From: Arachidicoccus sp. BS20
Lineage (GTDB): Bacteria; Bacteroidota; Bacteroidia; Chitinophagales; Chitinophagaceae
DNA length: 64,000 nt
Direction of reading: 5' to 3'
Assembly (NCBI RefSeq): GCF_001659705.1
Contig: NZ_CP015971.1
Location: 868,001 to 932,000, forward strand
Below the pieces are notes generated by a model. That model made no database searches and was not told the origin of the DNA. It saw only the letters and a list, made by a program, of their open reading frames with translations. Positions 1 to 8,262 of the stretch are shown here, piece after piece (positions within the stretch are counted from its first letter, which is position 1; the number at the start of each line of letters is the position of its first letter). The translations under genes were made by a program, and so were the position numbers.

Positions 1-190
1 TTGAAACGGTTTCGGGATTACAATTGACCATAATTGCCTCATAGCCGCATTCTTTAATCGCCATTAAGCCGTGTACACAACAATAGTCAAATTCAATGCC
101 CTGACCGATTCTGTTAGGACCGCTGCCTAAAACTATAATTTTCTTTTTACCGGAAGGAATAGATTCGTTAGAGGAGATAATATCGTTCAT
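1..190 (-). CDS. carB: Carbamoyl-phosphate synthase large chain, C-terminal synthetase half only (partial, runs off the left edge)
   Basis: The 63 visible residues begin [10 protein letters not shown] and continue with [18 protein letters not shown] (about residues 21-38) and [10 protein letters not shown]. This matches the start of the second, carbamoyl-phosphate-forming ATP-grasp half of CarB ([17 protein letters not shown] in full-length enzymes), not the first half, which normally reads GxGPIxIGQACEFDYSG. A full CarB is about 1070 residues and this motif lies near residue 560. Here an ATG sits just before it, an in-frame TGA lies about 30 bases upstream, and a TAACTTTG promoter element lies at 206-213. 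The CarB synthetase halves therefore appear to be split, with the N-terminal half encoded elsewhere. The role would be carbamoyl phosphate supply for pyrimidine and arginine synthesis; pyrD is immediately upstream on the same strand. Confidence 0.85.
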   Translation of the reverse strand, partial: MNDIISSNESIPSGKKKIIVLGSGPNRIGQGIEFDYCCVHGLMAIKECGYEAIMVNCNPETVS

Positions 191-205
191 TTTTTTGGAA
201 TTGTG

Positions 206-213
206 CAAAGTTA
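206..213 (-). promoter_or_regulatory. Bacteroidota -7 promoter element for the carB half-gene
   Basis: On the minus strand this reads TAACTTTG, an exact match to TAnnTTTG, 15 bases before the ATG at 190. No clear TTG -33 box was seen. It supports independent transcription of the carB half-gene. Confidence 0.55.
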
Positions 214-259
214 ATCATTGTACCTTAAAGCCGAAAGTATATTTGAAAAAAGTTTTTTA

Positions 260-1303
260 TTATAACAGGCTTTTGCAAATTTTTCCGGCAATACCCGGAC
301 CTTCATAAATAAATCCTGTCCATACTTGCAACAAATCGGCTCCGGCGCTTATTTTTTCTTTAGCATCTTCGCCGGTAAAAATGCCGCCGCTTGCAATCAA
401 TGGAATTTTATTGTCCAATCGTGAAGATAAATACTGTAAAACATCGGTCGATTTTTCCTTCAATGGCTTTCCACTCAAACCGCCTGCACCTATTTTTTCT
501 ATTTCGGCTAGCGGAGTTTTCAGTTCATTCCTTTCAATAGTTGTATTAGTTAATATCAATCCTTTTAAATTGATTTCTAATGAAATAGATACAATATCTT
601 CCAATTGTTCTTTAGTTAAATCAGGGGCAATTTTCAGTAGAATTGGTTTTTGAATTTTCCTTCTTTGATTGATATTTTCCAACTCGGAAAATATTTTCAT
701 CAAGCTGTCTTTCTGCTGCAATTCGCGCAAACCCGGTGTATTTGGCGAACTTACATTGACTGTAAAATAATCCACTAACTCATGTAACTCATTGAAACAT
801 ATAGCATAATCCTTCCACGCATTTTCATTGAGCGTTATTTTATTCTTCCCGATGTTTCCTCCAACAATAAAGTTCGCGGAAGCGGTCAAATCGTTGCGCC
901 AGCTTTCCAACTGTTTTTTTATAACTGATACTCCGTTATTATTGAAACCCATACGGTTAACTAATGCTTTATCTTTAGGTAAACGAAACAATCTTGGCAG
1001 TTCGTTCCCCGCCTGAGGACGCGGCGTTACCGTTCCAATTTCAGTAAATCCAAATCCCAATGCTTTTATTTCCTGTAAATACAAAGCATTCTTATCAAAA
1101 CCTGCTCCCAGCCCTACGGGATTTTTAAATTTTAATCCGAATACTTCTTTTTCCAAAGCGGGATTTTCATAAGCAAACATTTTACTTACAACATTTCTTC
1201 CGGCAGGAAGGTTACAAATTTTTTTCAAACTATTCATTGAAAAATAGTGCGCTTTCTCCGGCGAAAGCGTAAACAGAATATCGCGCAGCAATGGATAAAT
1301 CAT
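260..1303 (-). CDS. pyrD: Dihydroorotate dehydrogenase (quinone), class 2
   Basis: Oxidises dihydroorotate to orotate with FMN and passes electrons to the quinone pool; this is step four of pyrimidine synthesis at the inner membrane. The length (347 residues) fits class 2. Visible motifs are GLGAGFDKN (64-72), EIGTVTPRPQ (88-97), NRMGFNNNG (116-124), GGNIGKNK (148-155), NVSSPNTPGL (183-192, with the catalytic serine of class 2 enzymes), ILTNTT, GGLSGKPLK and ASGGIFTGEDA near the C-terminus for FMN phosphate binding. The short N-terminal helices before residue 40 match the membrane-associating extension of class 2 enzymes. It lies directly upstream of the carB half-gene on the same strand, so two pyrimidine genes are adjacent. 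Confidence 0.97.
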   Translation of the reverse strand: MIYPLLRDILFTLSPEKAHYFSMNSLKKICNLPAGRNVVSKMFAYENPALEKEVFGLKFKNPVGLGAGFDKNALYLQEIKALGFGFTEIGTVTPRPQAGNELPRLFRLPKDKALVNRMGFNNNGVSVIKKQLESWRNDLTASANFIVGGNIGKNKITLNENAWKDYAICFNELHELVDYFTVNVSSPNTPGLRELQQKDSLMKIFSELENINQRRKIQKPILLKIAPDLTKEQLEDIVSISLEINLKGLILTNTTIERNELKTPLAEIEKIGAGGLSGKPLKEKSTDVLQYLSSRLDNKIPLIASGGIFTGEDAKEKISAGADLLQVWTGFIYEGPGIAGKICKSLL

Positions 1304-1451
1304 AATGCAAATATAACTGGCATTTAGGAGAAGTTTTGCTCACATCCGTCTTTTTGAAAAAAGTTTAGGGAGAATGTAATAATCAAATATTATTTTCGTT
1401 TCTAAGGAACTAAAGATTGTTCATTTGCACTTAAAATCAAATTTAAACTAC

Positions 1452-2603
1452 ATGATTCTTCAATGGAAAAAAGCGGCAGCACTTGCAGCAATAAGTATTG
1501 TTTTAGGCAAAGCGGCTTCCGCACAAACAACCGAAAAAGTAAACATCGTAACAACAGCAACTCCATTTTTACGCATCTCTCCCGATGCACGCAGCGGCGC
1601 AATGGGCGATGCAGGAATCGCAATTTCGCCTGATGCGAATGCAACCTTTTGGAATAATGCAAAAACACCGTTTGCCAAATCCAACGGGCAAATCGGATTT
1701 ACATACACTCCATGGTTACAAGATATTGCCAGCGATGTTTATTTAATAACACTTGGCGGATTTTACAAACCTGATGAAAACCAGGCAATTACAGGAGGTG
1801 TTCGTTATTTTAATTTAGGACAAATTCAATTAACTGATGAATCTGGTGCTTTACAGGGAAGTTCAACTCCAAAAGAATTTTCCATAGAACTTGGTTATTC
1901 ACGCAAAGTGAGTGATAAATTTGGCGTAGGTATTACGGGGCGTTTTATCAATTCAAATTTAGGAACGGGAAATATCAGTTCAAGCGAAGGCGATGTTGTA
2001 TATAAAGTGGGACATGCTTTTGCAGCCGACCTCTCAGGCTATTATAATGGTTTGGATGATGTAGGCGAAGGCTTTACAGCAGGTTTAACTTTGTCTAATC
2101 TCGGCACAAAAATCAGCTATACCAATGATGCTGATTCTAAACAATTTATTCCTGCCAACTTAGGTTTGGGCGGCGCATATCACTTTGTTCTGGATGATGA
2201 AAATAAACTGACTTTCGCACTCGACTTAAATCATTTACTTGTACCGAAAGCGCCGGATAATGTTGGAACTGATGAAGTTGACCAACAACAGCTTGCAGAT
2301 TATTACAGCACTGGCGTTGTGAGCAGTTGGGGAAAATCATTTAGCAATAGCGCCTATCAGGAATCCCTCGGCGGCGAATATTCTTACAATGATTTATTCT
2401 TTGTGCGCGCAGGCTATCATGCAGAGTCTAAAGGCGCAGGCGACCGCAATTACTTCACGGCAGGTGTTGGAATTAAATACCAGGTAATGAACTTTAATTT
2501 TGCTTACCTCGCTCCTTCCGGAAGCAGCACCAACAGAAATCCGCTTTCCAATACACTGCGTTTCAGCCTGGTATTCGACTTGGGTTCGCAAAAAAATTAT
2601 TAA
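1452..2603 (+). CDS. porV: PorV (LptO) outer membrane protein of the type IX secretion system
   Basis: A 383-residue outer-membrane beta-barrel protein. Its N-terminal signal peptide ends ...GKAASAQ at about residue 25. The following segment, FLRISPDARSGAMGDAGIA, is the hallmark of the PorV/FadL-like family in Bacteroidota. PorV shuttles cargo from the translocon to the PorU sortase during type IX secretion. The ATG at 1452 is preferred over an in-frame TTG at 1425 because it opens directly into the signal peptide (MILQWKKAAALAA). The TTG lies in TTCATTTG, which resembles a promoter element. porU is not adjacent. A strong terminator follows, so the gene is probably a single unit. Confidence 0.92.
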   Translation: MILQWKKAAALAAISIVLGKAASAQTTEKVNIVTTATPFLRISPDARSGAMGDAGIAISPDANATFWNNAKTPFAKSNGQIGFTYTPWLQDIASDVYLITLGGFYKPDENQAITGGVRYFNLGQIQLTDESGALQGSSTPKEFSIELGYSRKVSDKFGVGITGRFINSNLGTGNISSSEGDVVYKVGHAFAADLSGYYNGLDDVGEGFTAGLTLSNLGTKISYTNDADSKQFIPANLGLGGAYHFVLDDENKLTFALDLNHLLVPKAPDNVGTDEVDQQQLADYYSTGVVSSWGKSFSNSAYQESLGGEYSYNDLFFVRAGYHAESKGAGDRNYFTAGVGIKYQVMNFNFAYLAPSGSSTNRNPLSNTLRFSLVFDLGSQKNY

Positions 2604-2627
2604 TCGGATTCCCGAAATATCGGTTTT

Positions 2628-2657
2628 AAAAAGCGAAGAATTATCTTCGCTTTTTTT
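2628..2657 (+). terminator. Rho-independent terminator after porV
   Basis: A perfect hairpin with arms AAAAAGCGAAGA/TCTTCGCTTTTT and a loop of about four bases, followed by a T-rich run. It lies 25 bases after the porV stop and just before ispF. Confidence 0.85.
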
Positions 2658-2666
2658 ATTTGAAAT

Positions 2667-3146
2667 ATGAGTATAAGAATAGGACAAGGAATAGATTTTC
2701 ATCAGTTAGTCGAAGGCAGGGATTTGTGGCTCGGCGGCGTAAAAATTCCGCACACAAAAGGAGCGCTCGGACACAGCGACGCGGATGTATTGCTGCACGC
2801 TATTTGCGATGCGCTCTTGGGAGCATTGGCCTTGGGCGATATTGGCACGCATTTTCCCGACACATCCAACGAATTTAAAAACATCGACAGCAAAATTTTA
2901 CTGAGAAGAAGTTTTGAGCTAATTAAAACAAAAGGCTACAAAGTCATCAATCTTGACGCGACACTTTGTCTGCAAGCACCTAAAATAAAACCTTATGTAA
3001 AACAAATGTGTGAAGCAATTGCTTCCATTTTGGAAATCACAACTGACGATGTTTCTATTAAAGCCACAACCACAGAGCAATTGGGATTTGTAGGCAGAGA
3101 AGAAGGTTTGTTTGCGCAAGCAGTCGTTTTGTTGAATAGAGAATAA
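2667..3146 (+). CDS. ispF: 2-C-methyl-D-erythritol 2,4-cyclodiphosphate synthase
   Basis: Converts CDP-methylerythritol phosphate to the cyclodiphosphate in the MEP isoprenoid pathway; cytosolic trimer with one zinc site per subunit. The length of 159 residues is normal. The zinc ligands are visible as D10 and H12 in GQGIDFHQL and H44 in [16 protein letters not shown]. The family signature HSDADV is at 36-41, and the C-terminal [16 protein letters not shown] is the conserved cofactor and substrate loop. The start ATG lies 9 bases after the porV terminator, so ispF probably has its own promoter overlapping that region or depends on read-through. dut follows after 91 bases. Confidence 0.97.
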   Translation: MSIRIGQGIDFHQLVEGRDLWLGGVKIPHTKGALGHSDADVLLHAICDALLGALALGDIGTHFPDTSNEFKNIDSKILLRRSFELIKTKGYKVINLDATLCLQAPKIKPYVKQMCEAIASILEITTDDVSIKATTTEQLGFVGREEGLFAQAVVLLNRE

Positions 3147-3237
3147 TTGTTTTCATTCTGATAAAGAAATCCACCATCGCAGATTATTCAGCATTAAAAA
3201 ACTATTTTCGCACTTTCTGATATTTTATAAAAATCGT

Positions 3238-3681
3238 ATGGAAATATTAACCGTCAACATCATCAATCAATCGGCATTTCCGTTGCCGCAATATGCGACG
3301 GAAGGCTCGTCGGGTATGGACTTACGCGCTAACATTGAAAATGAAATTGTGCTGCAACCTTTGGAAAGAACATTAGTTCCTACCGGACTTTTTATTGAAC
3401 TTCCTGTGGGTTACGAAGCGCAGATTCGTCCTCGAAGCGGCTTGGCAATCAAGCAAGGACTGACCTGCTTAAACACGCCCGGCACAATCGATGCAGATTA
3501 CAGAGGCGAAATTAAAGTAATATTGGTTAATCTTTCCAACGAAAATCAACGCATCACTCCCGGCGACCGCATCGCACAAATGGTCATACAAAATATCGTT
3601 CAGGTAAAATGGCATCTTGCAGAAACGCTGAACGAAACCGTAAGAGGCGCGGGCGGTTTTGGCCATACCGGAAAACAATAA
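3238..3681 (+). CDS. dut: dUTP diphosphatase (dUTPase)
   Basis: Hydrolyses dUTP to dUMP and pyrophosphate, keeping uracil out of DNA and feeding thymidylate synthesis. It has 147 residues, normal for the trimeric family. The five dUTPase motifs are visible: SSGMDLRA (24-31), [11 protein letters not shown] (about 64-74), [13 protein letters not shown] (about 81-93), PGDRIAQMV (about 107-115), and the C-terminal [10 protein letters not shown] that closes over the substrate. The preceding 91-base gap contains TATTTTCG, a near-consensus -7 element. Confidence 0.97.
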   Translation: MEILTVNIINQSAFPLPQYATEGSSGMDLRANIENEIVLQPLERTLVPTGLFIELPVGYEAQIRPRSGLAIKQGLTCLNTPGTIDADYRGEIKVILVNLSNENQRITPGDRIAQMVIQNIVQVKWHLAETLNETVRGAGGFGHTGKQ

Positions 3682-3784
3682 TTATAATCTACTTTTATTA
3701 TCAATGAAACGCGCATAGCACTTATAAAACAAGCAATTATATAATGCGCGTTCCATCCGACTATTAAAAAACAAACATATACGG

Positions 3785-4627
3785 ATGAAACAAACCTTAT
3801 TCGTTTTTGCTGCAATTTCTGTATTGGTTGCATTTTCATGCAAAGCCGTAAAAAAAGCCGAAAAAGTACAAAAGCAAATAGAAAAGAAAGACACTTCTAA
3901 AATCGTTATAGTTACTCCTAACACGCAAACAGCCGAACTGGATTCGCTTCGCCTCACATTAGCTCAATTGGACAGCGAAAAGATAAGCAGTTTTCATACT
4001 TTTTCAGCTAAAGCAAAAGTGGACTACAATAGCGGCGACAATAGTCAAAGCGCTAATGCGAATATCCGCATACAAGAAGACAGCATTATTTGGGTTTCAC
4101 TCACAGGACCTTTAGGCATTGAAGGTTTTCGTGCAAAAATTACCCAAGACAGTCTGATATTAATGGACAAGCTGCATCATACCATTTTGCGCCGCAATAT
4201 TTCTTATTTGCAGGAAATACTAAAAGTACCGTTGGCATTCAATGACATACAAAATATTATTTTGGGCAATCCGGTTTTTACAAAAGGCGACATTACATCA
4301 TACAAACATCCGCACAACAGATGGTTTATCTCTATCCGCGAAAACAATCTGAACAACCTTATAACACTTATCGACAAGAATAAAAAACTTATATTAAAAC
4401 ACAGCCGCTTACAGGATTCCACAGAAACATACAACCGGATTTGCGATATTACATACAGCAATCATCAGGCAATTGACAGCAGCAAAGGCAAATGGTTTTC
4501 GCAAACACGCGATATGATTTTATCGAACAAAACATCTGTCAATGTCAAGCTGCAATTCAAACAGTTTAAATTGGGTACGGATATTGATTTTCCATTCAGC
4601 ATTCCAAGTAGTTATACGGAAAAATAA
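3785..4627 (+). CDS. DUF4292 family lipoprotein
   Basis: A 280-residue protein with a lipoprotein signal peptide: the lipobox LVAFSC ends at Cys19, followed by a Lys-rich linker (KAVKKAEKVQKQIEKK). The body (about 60-280), with FSAKAKVDYNSG, ANIRIQEDSIIWVSLTGPLG and ITQDSLILMD, is typical of DUF4292, a Bacteroidota family related in fold to LolA/LolB-like outer-membrane lipoprotein factors. Cellular function is not established. It lies between dut and the EnvC-like gene in the same direction with short gaps, an arrangement I recall as common in this group, so a role in cell-envelope assembly is plausible. Confidence 0.8.
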   Translation: MKQTLFVFAAISVLVAFSCKAVKKAEKVQKQIEKKDTSKIVIVTPNTQTAELDSLRLTLAQLDSEKISSFHTFSAKAKVDYNSGDNSQSANANIRIQEDSIIWVSLTGPLGIEGFRAKITQDSLILMDKLHHTILRRNISYLQEILKVPLAFNDIQNIILGNPVFTKGDITSYKHPHNRWFISIRENNLNNLITLIDKNKKLILKHSRLQDSTETYNRICDITYSNHQAIDSSKGKWFSQTRDMILSNKTSVNVKLQFKQFKLGTDIDFPFSIPSSYTEK

Positions 4628-4676
4628 TTTTACTTATTTTTAAGCCTGAATTACAAAACACTAAAGTTTCTCCACG

Positions 4677-6215
4677 ATGTATAAAAAATTGTTTGTTTCT
4701 GCGTTCATTGTGTTCTTTGCTATTGCACAAAGCTACGGGCAACAGACAAGAGCCGATATTCAACAACAGCAAAAGCAGTTGCAACAGGAACTTGACGACC
4801 TGAATGCATCTTTGTCCAATGTACGCAAGAACAAAACATTATCACTTAAAGAATTGAATCTTCTTCAACGGAAAATTGAAGCGCGCCAATCATTGATTGT
4901 ATCCATCAATAATGAGCTCGGCGATTTGGACGATACTATCAAAAAGTGTAATCAGGAAATCGAAGTACGCAGCAAACAGTTAGACACGCTTAAAAGCAAG
5001 TATGCTGAAAGCATTGTTTTTGCATATAAAAACAGAAACAATTACAACTACATCAGTTTCCTGTTTTCCGCAGGTTCCTTCAATGATGCTTTCAGAAGAA
5101 TTGCTTACTTAAAAAGTTACAGGCAATTCCGCGAATCTCAGGCAGCAAGCATAGTGCAGGCACAGCAAATATTAAAGAAAAATATTACCAAGCTGAAAAA
5201 TACTAAAACCGAAAAGAACAATACACTCGCACTGCAAGGTTCACAACTAAACGAATTACAAAGCGATAAAAATGATAAAGACAGTGCCTTAAACTTACTG
5301 AAAGGCAAAGAAGGAGACTTGCAAAAAGAAATTGCAGCAAATGCCGTTAAAAGAAAAAAACTGCAACAAGTATTGCAAGCTGTTATCCGCAGAGAAATAG
5401 CCGAAGCTGAACGCAAGGAAAGAGAGCGCCTGGCACGGGCAGAAGCCGCACGCAAAGCAGAGGAAGAACGCGCCCGCATTGCCGCACAGCAAAAAGCGCT
5501 TGCAGCAAAGCAGCAGGAAGTTACTATTGCCCAACAGCCAAATAAAGCCAACAGCAATGCACAGGCAGGCAAAACAGCAACTGATAAACCACCGGTTCAG
5601 AAAAATAAAGATGAAGCAGAACAACCTTCAAATGAAACTGTTGCAAAAGTTGCAACACCTGTTATTAAGCAACGCCCGGCAGAGGAACAAACAAAAGATG
5701 CCGCTCCACAAACCAATCCATCCAATGCTGCCAATACAAACCTTGCCGATGAAAGGCAAAACCGGTCATACAATGTACTTGAATCTACTGAAGAATCATT
5801 GACACAATCGTTAGATTTTGAAAAAAACAGAGGGCATCTACCTTGGCCCGTTAGCGGCGGATTTATTTCCGACAACTACGGTGTACAGGTAATTCCCGGT
5901 ACAGGTCTTAAAGAAGAAAACGACGGTATAGAAATTTCCGCCAATGGCGGAAGCGGTGCAGTAAAATCGGTTGCATCCGGTACTGTTACCGCCGTAGTTT
6001 CTGATGACGGTTATTCTGTCATTATCCGTCATGGAAAATATTTTACAACATACAGTAATCTCAGCAGCTGCAATGTTAATCGCGGAGACAATGTAGATGC
6101 AGGAACTATTATCGGGAAAATGAACTTCGACGGAAGTTCATACAATATGTTCTTCATGGTTACGGATAGTAAAGGAAATTCCCTAAACCCTTCGTCGTGG
6201 CTCGGCGGCAAATAA
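4677..6215 (+). CDS. EnvC-like murein hydrolase activator (degenerate M23/LytM domain)
   Basis: A 512-residue secreted protein. The signal peptide ends near residue 22 (AQSYGQQ). A long coiled coil rich in Gln, Lys and Glu spans about 25-270. A low-complexity Ala/Gln/Pro linker spans about 250-375, and a LytM-like beta domain fills about 385-512, starting PWPVSGGFISDNYG. The metal ligands of active M23 peptidases are missing. The first-histidine region reads ENDGIEISA, the second reads TTYSNLSSC instead of a YxHL motif, and the last reads MFFMVTDS instead of HFEV. It is therefore probably an activator of amidases at the septum, like E. coli EnvC, not a peptidase. Co-directional with the DUF4292 gene 49 bases upstream. 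Confidence 0.88.
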   Translation: MYKKLFVSAFIVFFAIAQSYGQQTRADIQQQQKQLQQELDDLNASLSNVRKNKTLSLKELNLLQRKIEARQSLIVSINNELGDLDDTIKKCNQEIEVRSKQLDTLKSKYAESIVFAYKNRNNYNYISFLFSAGSFNDAFRRIAYLKSYRQFRESQAASIVQAQQILKKNITKLKNTKTEKNNTLALQGSQLNELQSDKNDKDSALNLLKGKEGDLQKEIAANAVKRKKLQQVLQAVIRREIAEAERKERERLARAEAARKAEEERARIAAQQKALAAKQQEVTIAQQPNKANSNAQAGKTATDKPPVQKNKDEAEQPSNETVAKVATPVIKQRPAEEQTKDAAPQTNPSNAANTNLADERQNRSYNVLESTEESLTQSLDFEKNRGHLPWPVSGGFISDNYGVQVIPGTGLKEENDGIEISANGGSGAVKSVASGTVTAVVSDDGYSVIIRHGKYFTTYSNLSSCNVNRGDNVDAGTIIGKMNFDGSSYNMFFMVTDSKGNSLNPSSWLGGK

Positions 6216-6231
6216 AAACGTATCAATTAAA

Positions 6232-6239
6232 TAACTTTG
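6232..6239 (+). promoter_or_regulatory. -7 promoter element for the deoxyhypusine-synthase-like gene
   Basis: TAACTTTG, an exact TAnnTTTG match, lies 68 bases before the ATG at 6308 and just after the stop of the EnvC-like gene. It implies a leader of about 60 bases. No clear -33 TTG was seen. Confidence 0.5.
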
Positions 6240-6307
6240 CTGATTGTTTTCCGAAAAAACATTTATTTAACTTTTCATCATTAAAACTAAATATAAATCA
6301 ATATAAA

Positions 6308-7282
6308 ATGAGTAAAGGTCCTATTTCACAATTTATCGAACACCATTACAGGCACTTCAACGCCGCTGCATTGATAGACGCAGCCAAAGGCTACGAAGCG
6401 CACTTAACCGACGGCGGAAAAATGCTTGTTTCGCTTGCCGGTGCCATGAGTACGGCAGAACTTGGCATTTCTCTCGCCGAAATGATTCGTCAGGATAAAA
6501 TTGCTATCATCAGTTGTACAGGTGCCAACTTAGAAGAAGACGTGATGAACCTCGTAGCGCATTCACATTACAAGCGCGTACCGCATTACCGCGACTTAAC
6601 GCCGCAAGAAGAATGGGATTTATTAGAAAACCACTACAACCGCGTAACCGACACTTGCATTCCCGAAGAAGAAGCATTTCGTCGTTTGCAGAAGCATTTG
6701 GTCAAAGTATGGAAAGATGCGGAAGCCAAAGGGGAAAGATATTTTCCGCATGAGTTTTTGTACAAAGTTGTATTGAGCGGCGATTTGGAACAATACTATG
6801 AAATAGACCCGAAAGACAGTTGGATTTTGGCAGCAGCCGAAAAGAACATTCCGATTATCGTTCCGGGATGGGAAGACAGTACTACCGGAAACATTTTTGC
6901 CAGCTATGTAATTAAAAAAGAATTGCAGGCGAGCACCGTGAAAAGCGGTATTGAATACATGATTTATTTAACCGAATGGTACCGTGCAAACAGTGGTGGC
7001 AAAGGCGTTGGTTTCTTCCAAATCGGCGGCGGCATTGCAGGCGATTTTCCTATTTGCGTAGTGCCGATGATGTATCAGGATTTGGAATGGCACGATGTTC
7101 CTTTCTGGAGCTATTTCTGTCAAATAAGCGACAGTACTACATCTTATGGCTCGTATTCAGGTGCAGTTCCTAATGAAAAAATCACTTGGGGCAAGCTCGA
7201 TATCCATACGCCTAAATTTATCGTTGAGAGCGATGCAACCATCGTTGCTCCGTTAATTTTTGCGTGGATTTTGGGACAATAA
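6308..7282 (+). CDS. Deoxyhypusine synthase family protein (bacterial DHS-like)
   Basis: A 324-residue NAD- and spermidine-dependent aminobutyl-transferase relative. It shows the family segments SLAGAMSTAELG (about 38-49), ISCTGANLEED (62-72), VPGWEDSTTGN (about 190-200), IGGGIAGDF and ITWGKL. Lys296 in TWGKL aligns with the catalytic lysine of eukaryotic deoxyhypusine synthase. Bacteria lack eIF5A, so the true acceptor is unclear; related bacterial enzymes make homospermidine or similar polyamines. The ATG at 6308 was chosen because upstream in-frame sequence has no family similarity and overlaps the promoter. A terminator follows, so it is likely monocistronic. Confidence 0.88.
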   Translation: MSKGPISQFIEHHYRHFNAAALIDAAKGYEAHLTDGGKMLVSLAGAMSTAELGISLAEMIRQDKIAIISCTGANLEEDVMNLVAHSHYKRVPHYRDLTPQEEWDLLENHYNRVTDTCIPEEEAFRRLQKHLVKVWKDAEAKGERYFPHEFLYKVVLSGDLEQYYEIDPKDSWILAAAEKNIPIIVPGWEDSTTGNIFASYVIKKELQASTVKSGIEYMIYLTEWYRANSGGKGVGFFQIGGGIAGDFPICVVPMMYQDLEWHDVPFWSYFCQISDSTTSYGSYSGAVPNEKITWGKLDIHTPKFIVESDATIVAPLIFAWILGQ

Positions 7283-7304
7283 ATTTTCTATTTGTCAATA
7301 GACG

Positions 7305-7345
7305 AAAGTGTCGTTTGGGAACAATATACCAAACGACACTTTTTT
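7305..7345 (+). terminator. Rho-independent terminator after the DHS-like gene
   Basis: A 14-base-pair perfect stem, AAAGTGTCGTTTGG/CCAAACGACACTTT, with a 10-base loop (7319-7328) and a T run. It separates the plus-strand housekeeping genes from the minus-strand SDR that ends at 7364. Confidence 0.88.
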
Positions 7346-7363
7346 AATTCAGCTACACTCCTG

Positions 7364-8125
7364 CTACAACATCATTCCGCCCGAAACTTCAATACGCTGA
7401 CCGTTAATCCATTTTGCATCTTCTGTGCAAAGGAATGCAACTACGCCGCCGATATCATCCGGCAAACCTACACGTCCCAAAGCTGTAATACTTGCAACGT
7501 GGTCATTGATTTCTTTGTTGTCGCGAACATGACCGCCGCCGAAATCTGTTTCAATCGCGCCCGGCGCAACTACATTTGCACGGATTTTTCGAGAACCTAA
7601 TTCTTTCGCCAAATATCTCGTAAGTGTTTCAACCGCTGATTTCATGGACGCATAAACAGACGAACCTGCAAAGCTGAAACGTGCCAATCCTGATGAAATA
7701 TTGACAATTCCGCCGCCTTCGTTGATGTATGGCAAAGCTTTCTGCGTGAGGAAAAACACGCCTTTGTAATGAATATTGAATGCTTCATCCACCTGCGCTT
7801 CCGTAGTATCGTTGACAAGCGCATACAACGCTGTGCCTGCATTGTTGATTAAGAAATCAAAATTCGGACTGCCTGTTTTTTCTTTTAAATGGTCGGTTAC
7901 ATCTTTCAAAAAAGCATCGAAAGATTTTACATTGCCGGCGTCTAATTGAAACGCGATTGCTTTTTGCCCGAGCGATTGAATGGTTGCCACCACTTTGTCC
8001 GCTTCGGTTTTGTTGCTGTTGTAAGTCAATACAACGTCAATGCCTTTTTTGGCAAGATTGATTGCCATATCTCTTCCCAATCCACGGCTTCCGCCCGTAA
8101 CTAATGCGATTTTTTGTGTACTCAT
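7364..8125 (-). CDS. Short-chain dehydrogenase/reductase (classical SDR, FabG-like)
   Basis: A 253-residue NAD(P)-dependent oxidoreductase of unknown substrate. The Rossmann glycine motif TGGSRGLG is at 10-17 and NNAG at 94-97. The catalytic set is Ser144/145, Tyr158 and Lys162 in YASMK. A C-terminal RIEVSGGMML tail is typical of FabG-like SDRs. The basic residues after the glycine motif suggest NADPH. Two direct repeats with 21-base spacing lie upstream at 8172-8202, a typical AraC operator layout, and an AraC gene lies further upstream. Confidence 0.9.
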   Translation of the reverse strand: MSTQKIALVTGGSRGLGRDMAINLAKKGIDVVLTYNSNKTEADKVVATIQSLGQKAIAFQLDAGNVKSFDAFLKDVTDHLKEKTGSPNFDFLINNAGTALYALVNDTTEAQVDEAFNIHYKGVFFLTQKALPYINEGGGIVNISSGLARFSFAGSSVYASMKSAVETLTRYLAKELGSRKIRANVVAPGAIETDFGGGHVRDNKEINDHVASITALGRVGLPDDIGGVVAFLCTEDAKWINGQRIEVSGGMML

Positions 8126-8171
8126 ATTCTGAAATTTTTATACTGCAAAGTTGAGATGAATTTGCGGTTTG

Positions 8172-8202
8172 TTATTTGCAAGCATCAATCCATTATTTGC
8201 AA
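8172..8202. promoter_or_regulatory. Direct-repeat operator candidate (two TTATTTGCAA copies, 21-base period)
   Basis: TTATTTGCAA occurs exactly at 8172-8181 and 8193-8202. A 21-base period, two helical turns, is the usual spacing of AraC/XylS half-sites. It lies 47 bases upstream of the SDR start at 8125. Confidence 0.5.
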
Positions 8203-8216
8203 AATTCAAATAATTT

Positions 8217-8262
8217 ATTTCCCGCAGAATACGCAGACTTTCTCGCTGGTTTTCGCAGACTT
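8217..8262 (+). repeat. Left inverted repeat flanking the GxxExxY gene
   Basis: This segment contains CCCGCAGAATACGCAGACTT and TTTTCGCAGACTT. It matches, in reverse complement, the segment at 8690-8735 with about 90% identity by eye. It covers the stop codon of the GxxExxY gene. Confidence 0.8.

Noticed and set aside
5138-5624. Long minus-strand open frames opposite the EnvC-like gene
   Set aside because: They mirror the low-complexity coiled coil (Cys/Phe/Leu-rich antisense text) and have no signal or motif.
4677-6215. Active M23 metallopeptidase
   Set aside because: The metal-binding histidines of the LytM domain are replaced, so an activator role is more likely.
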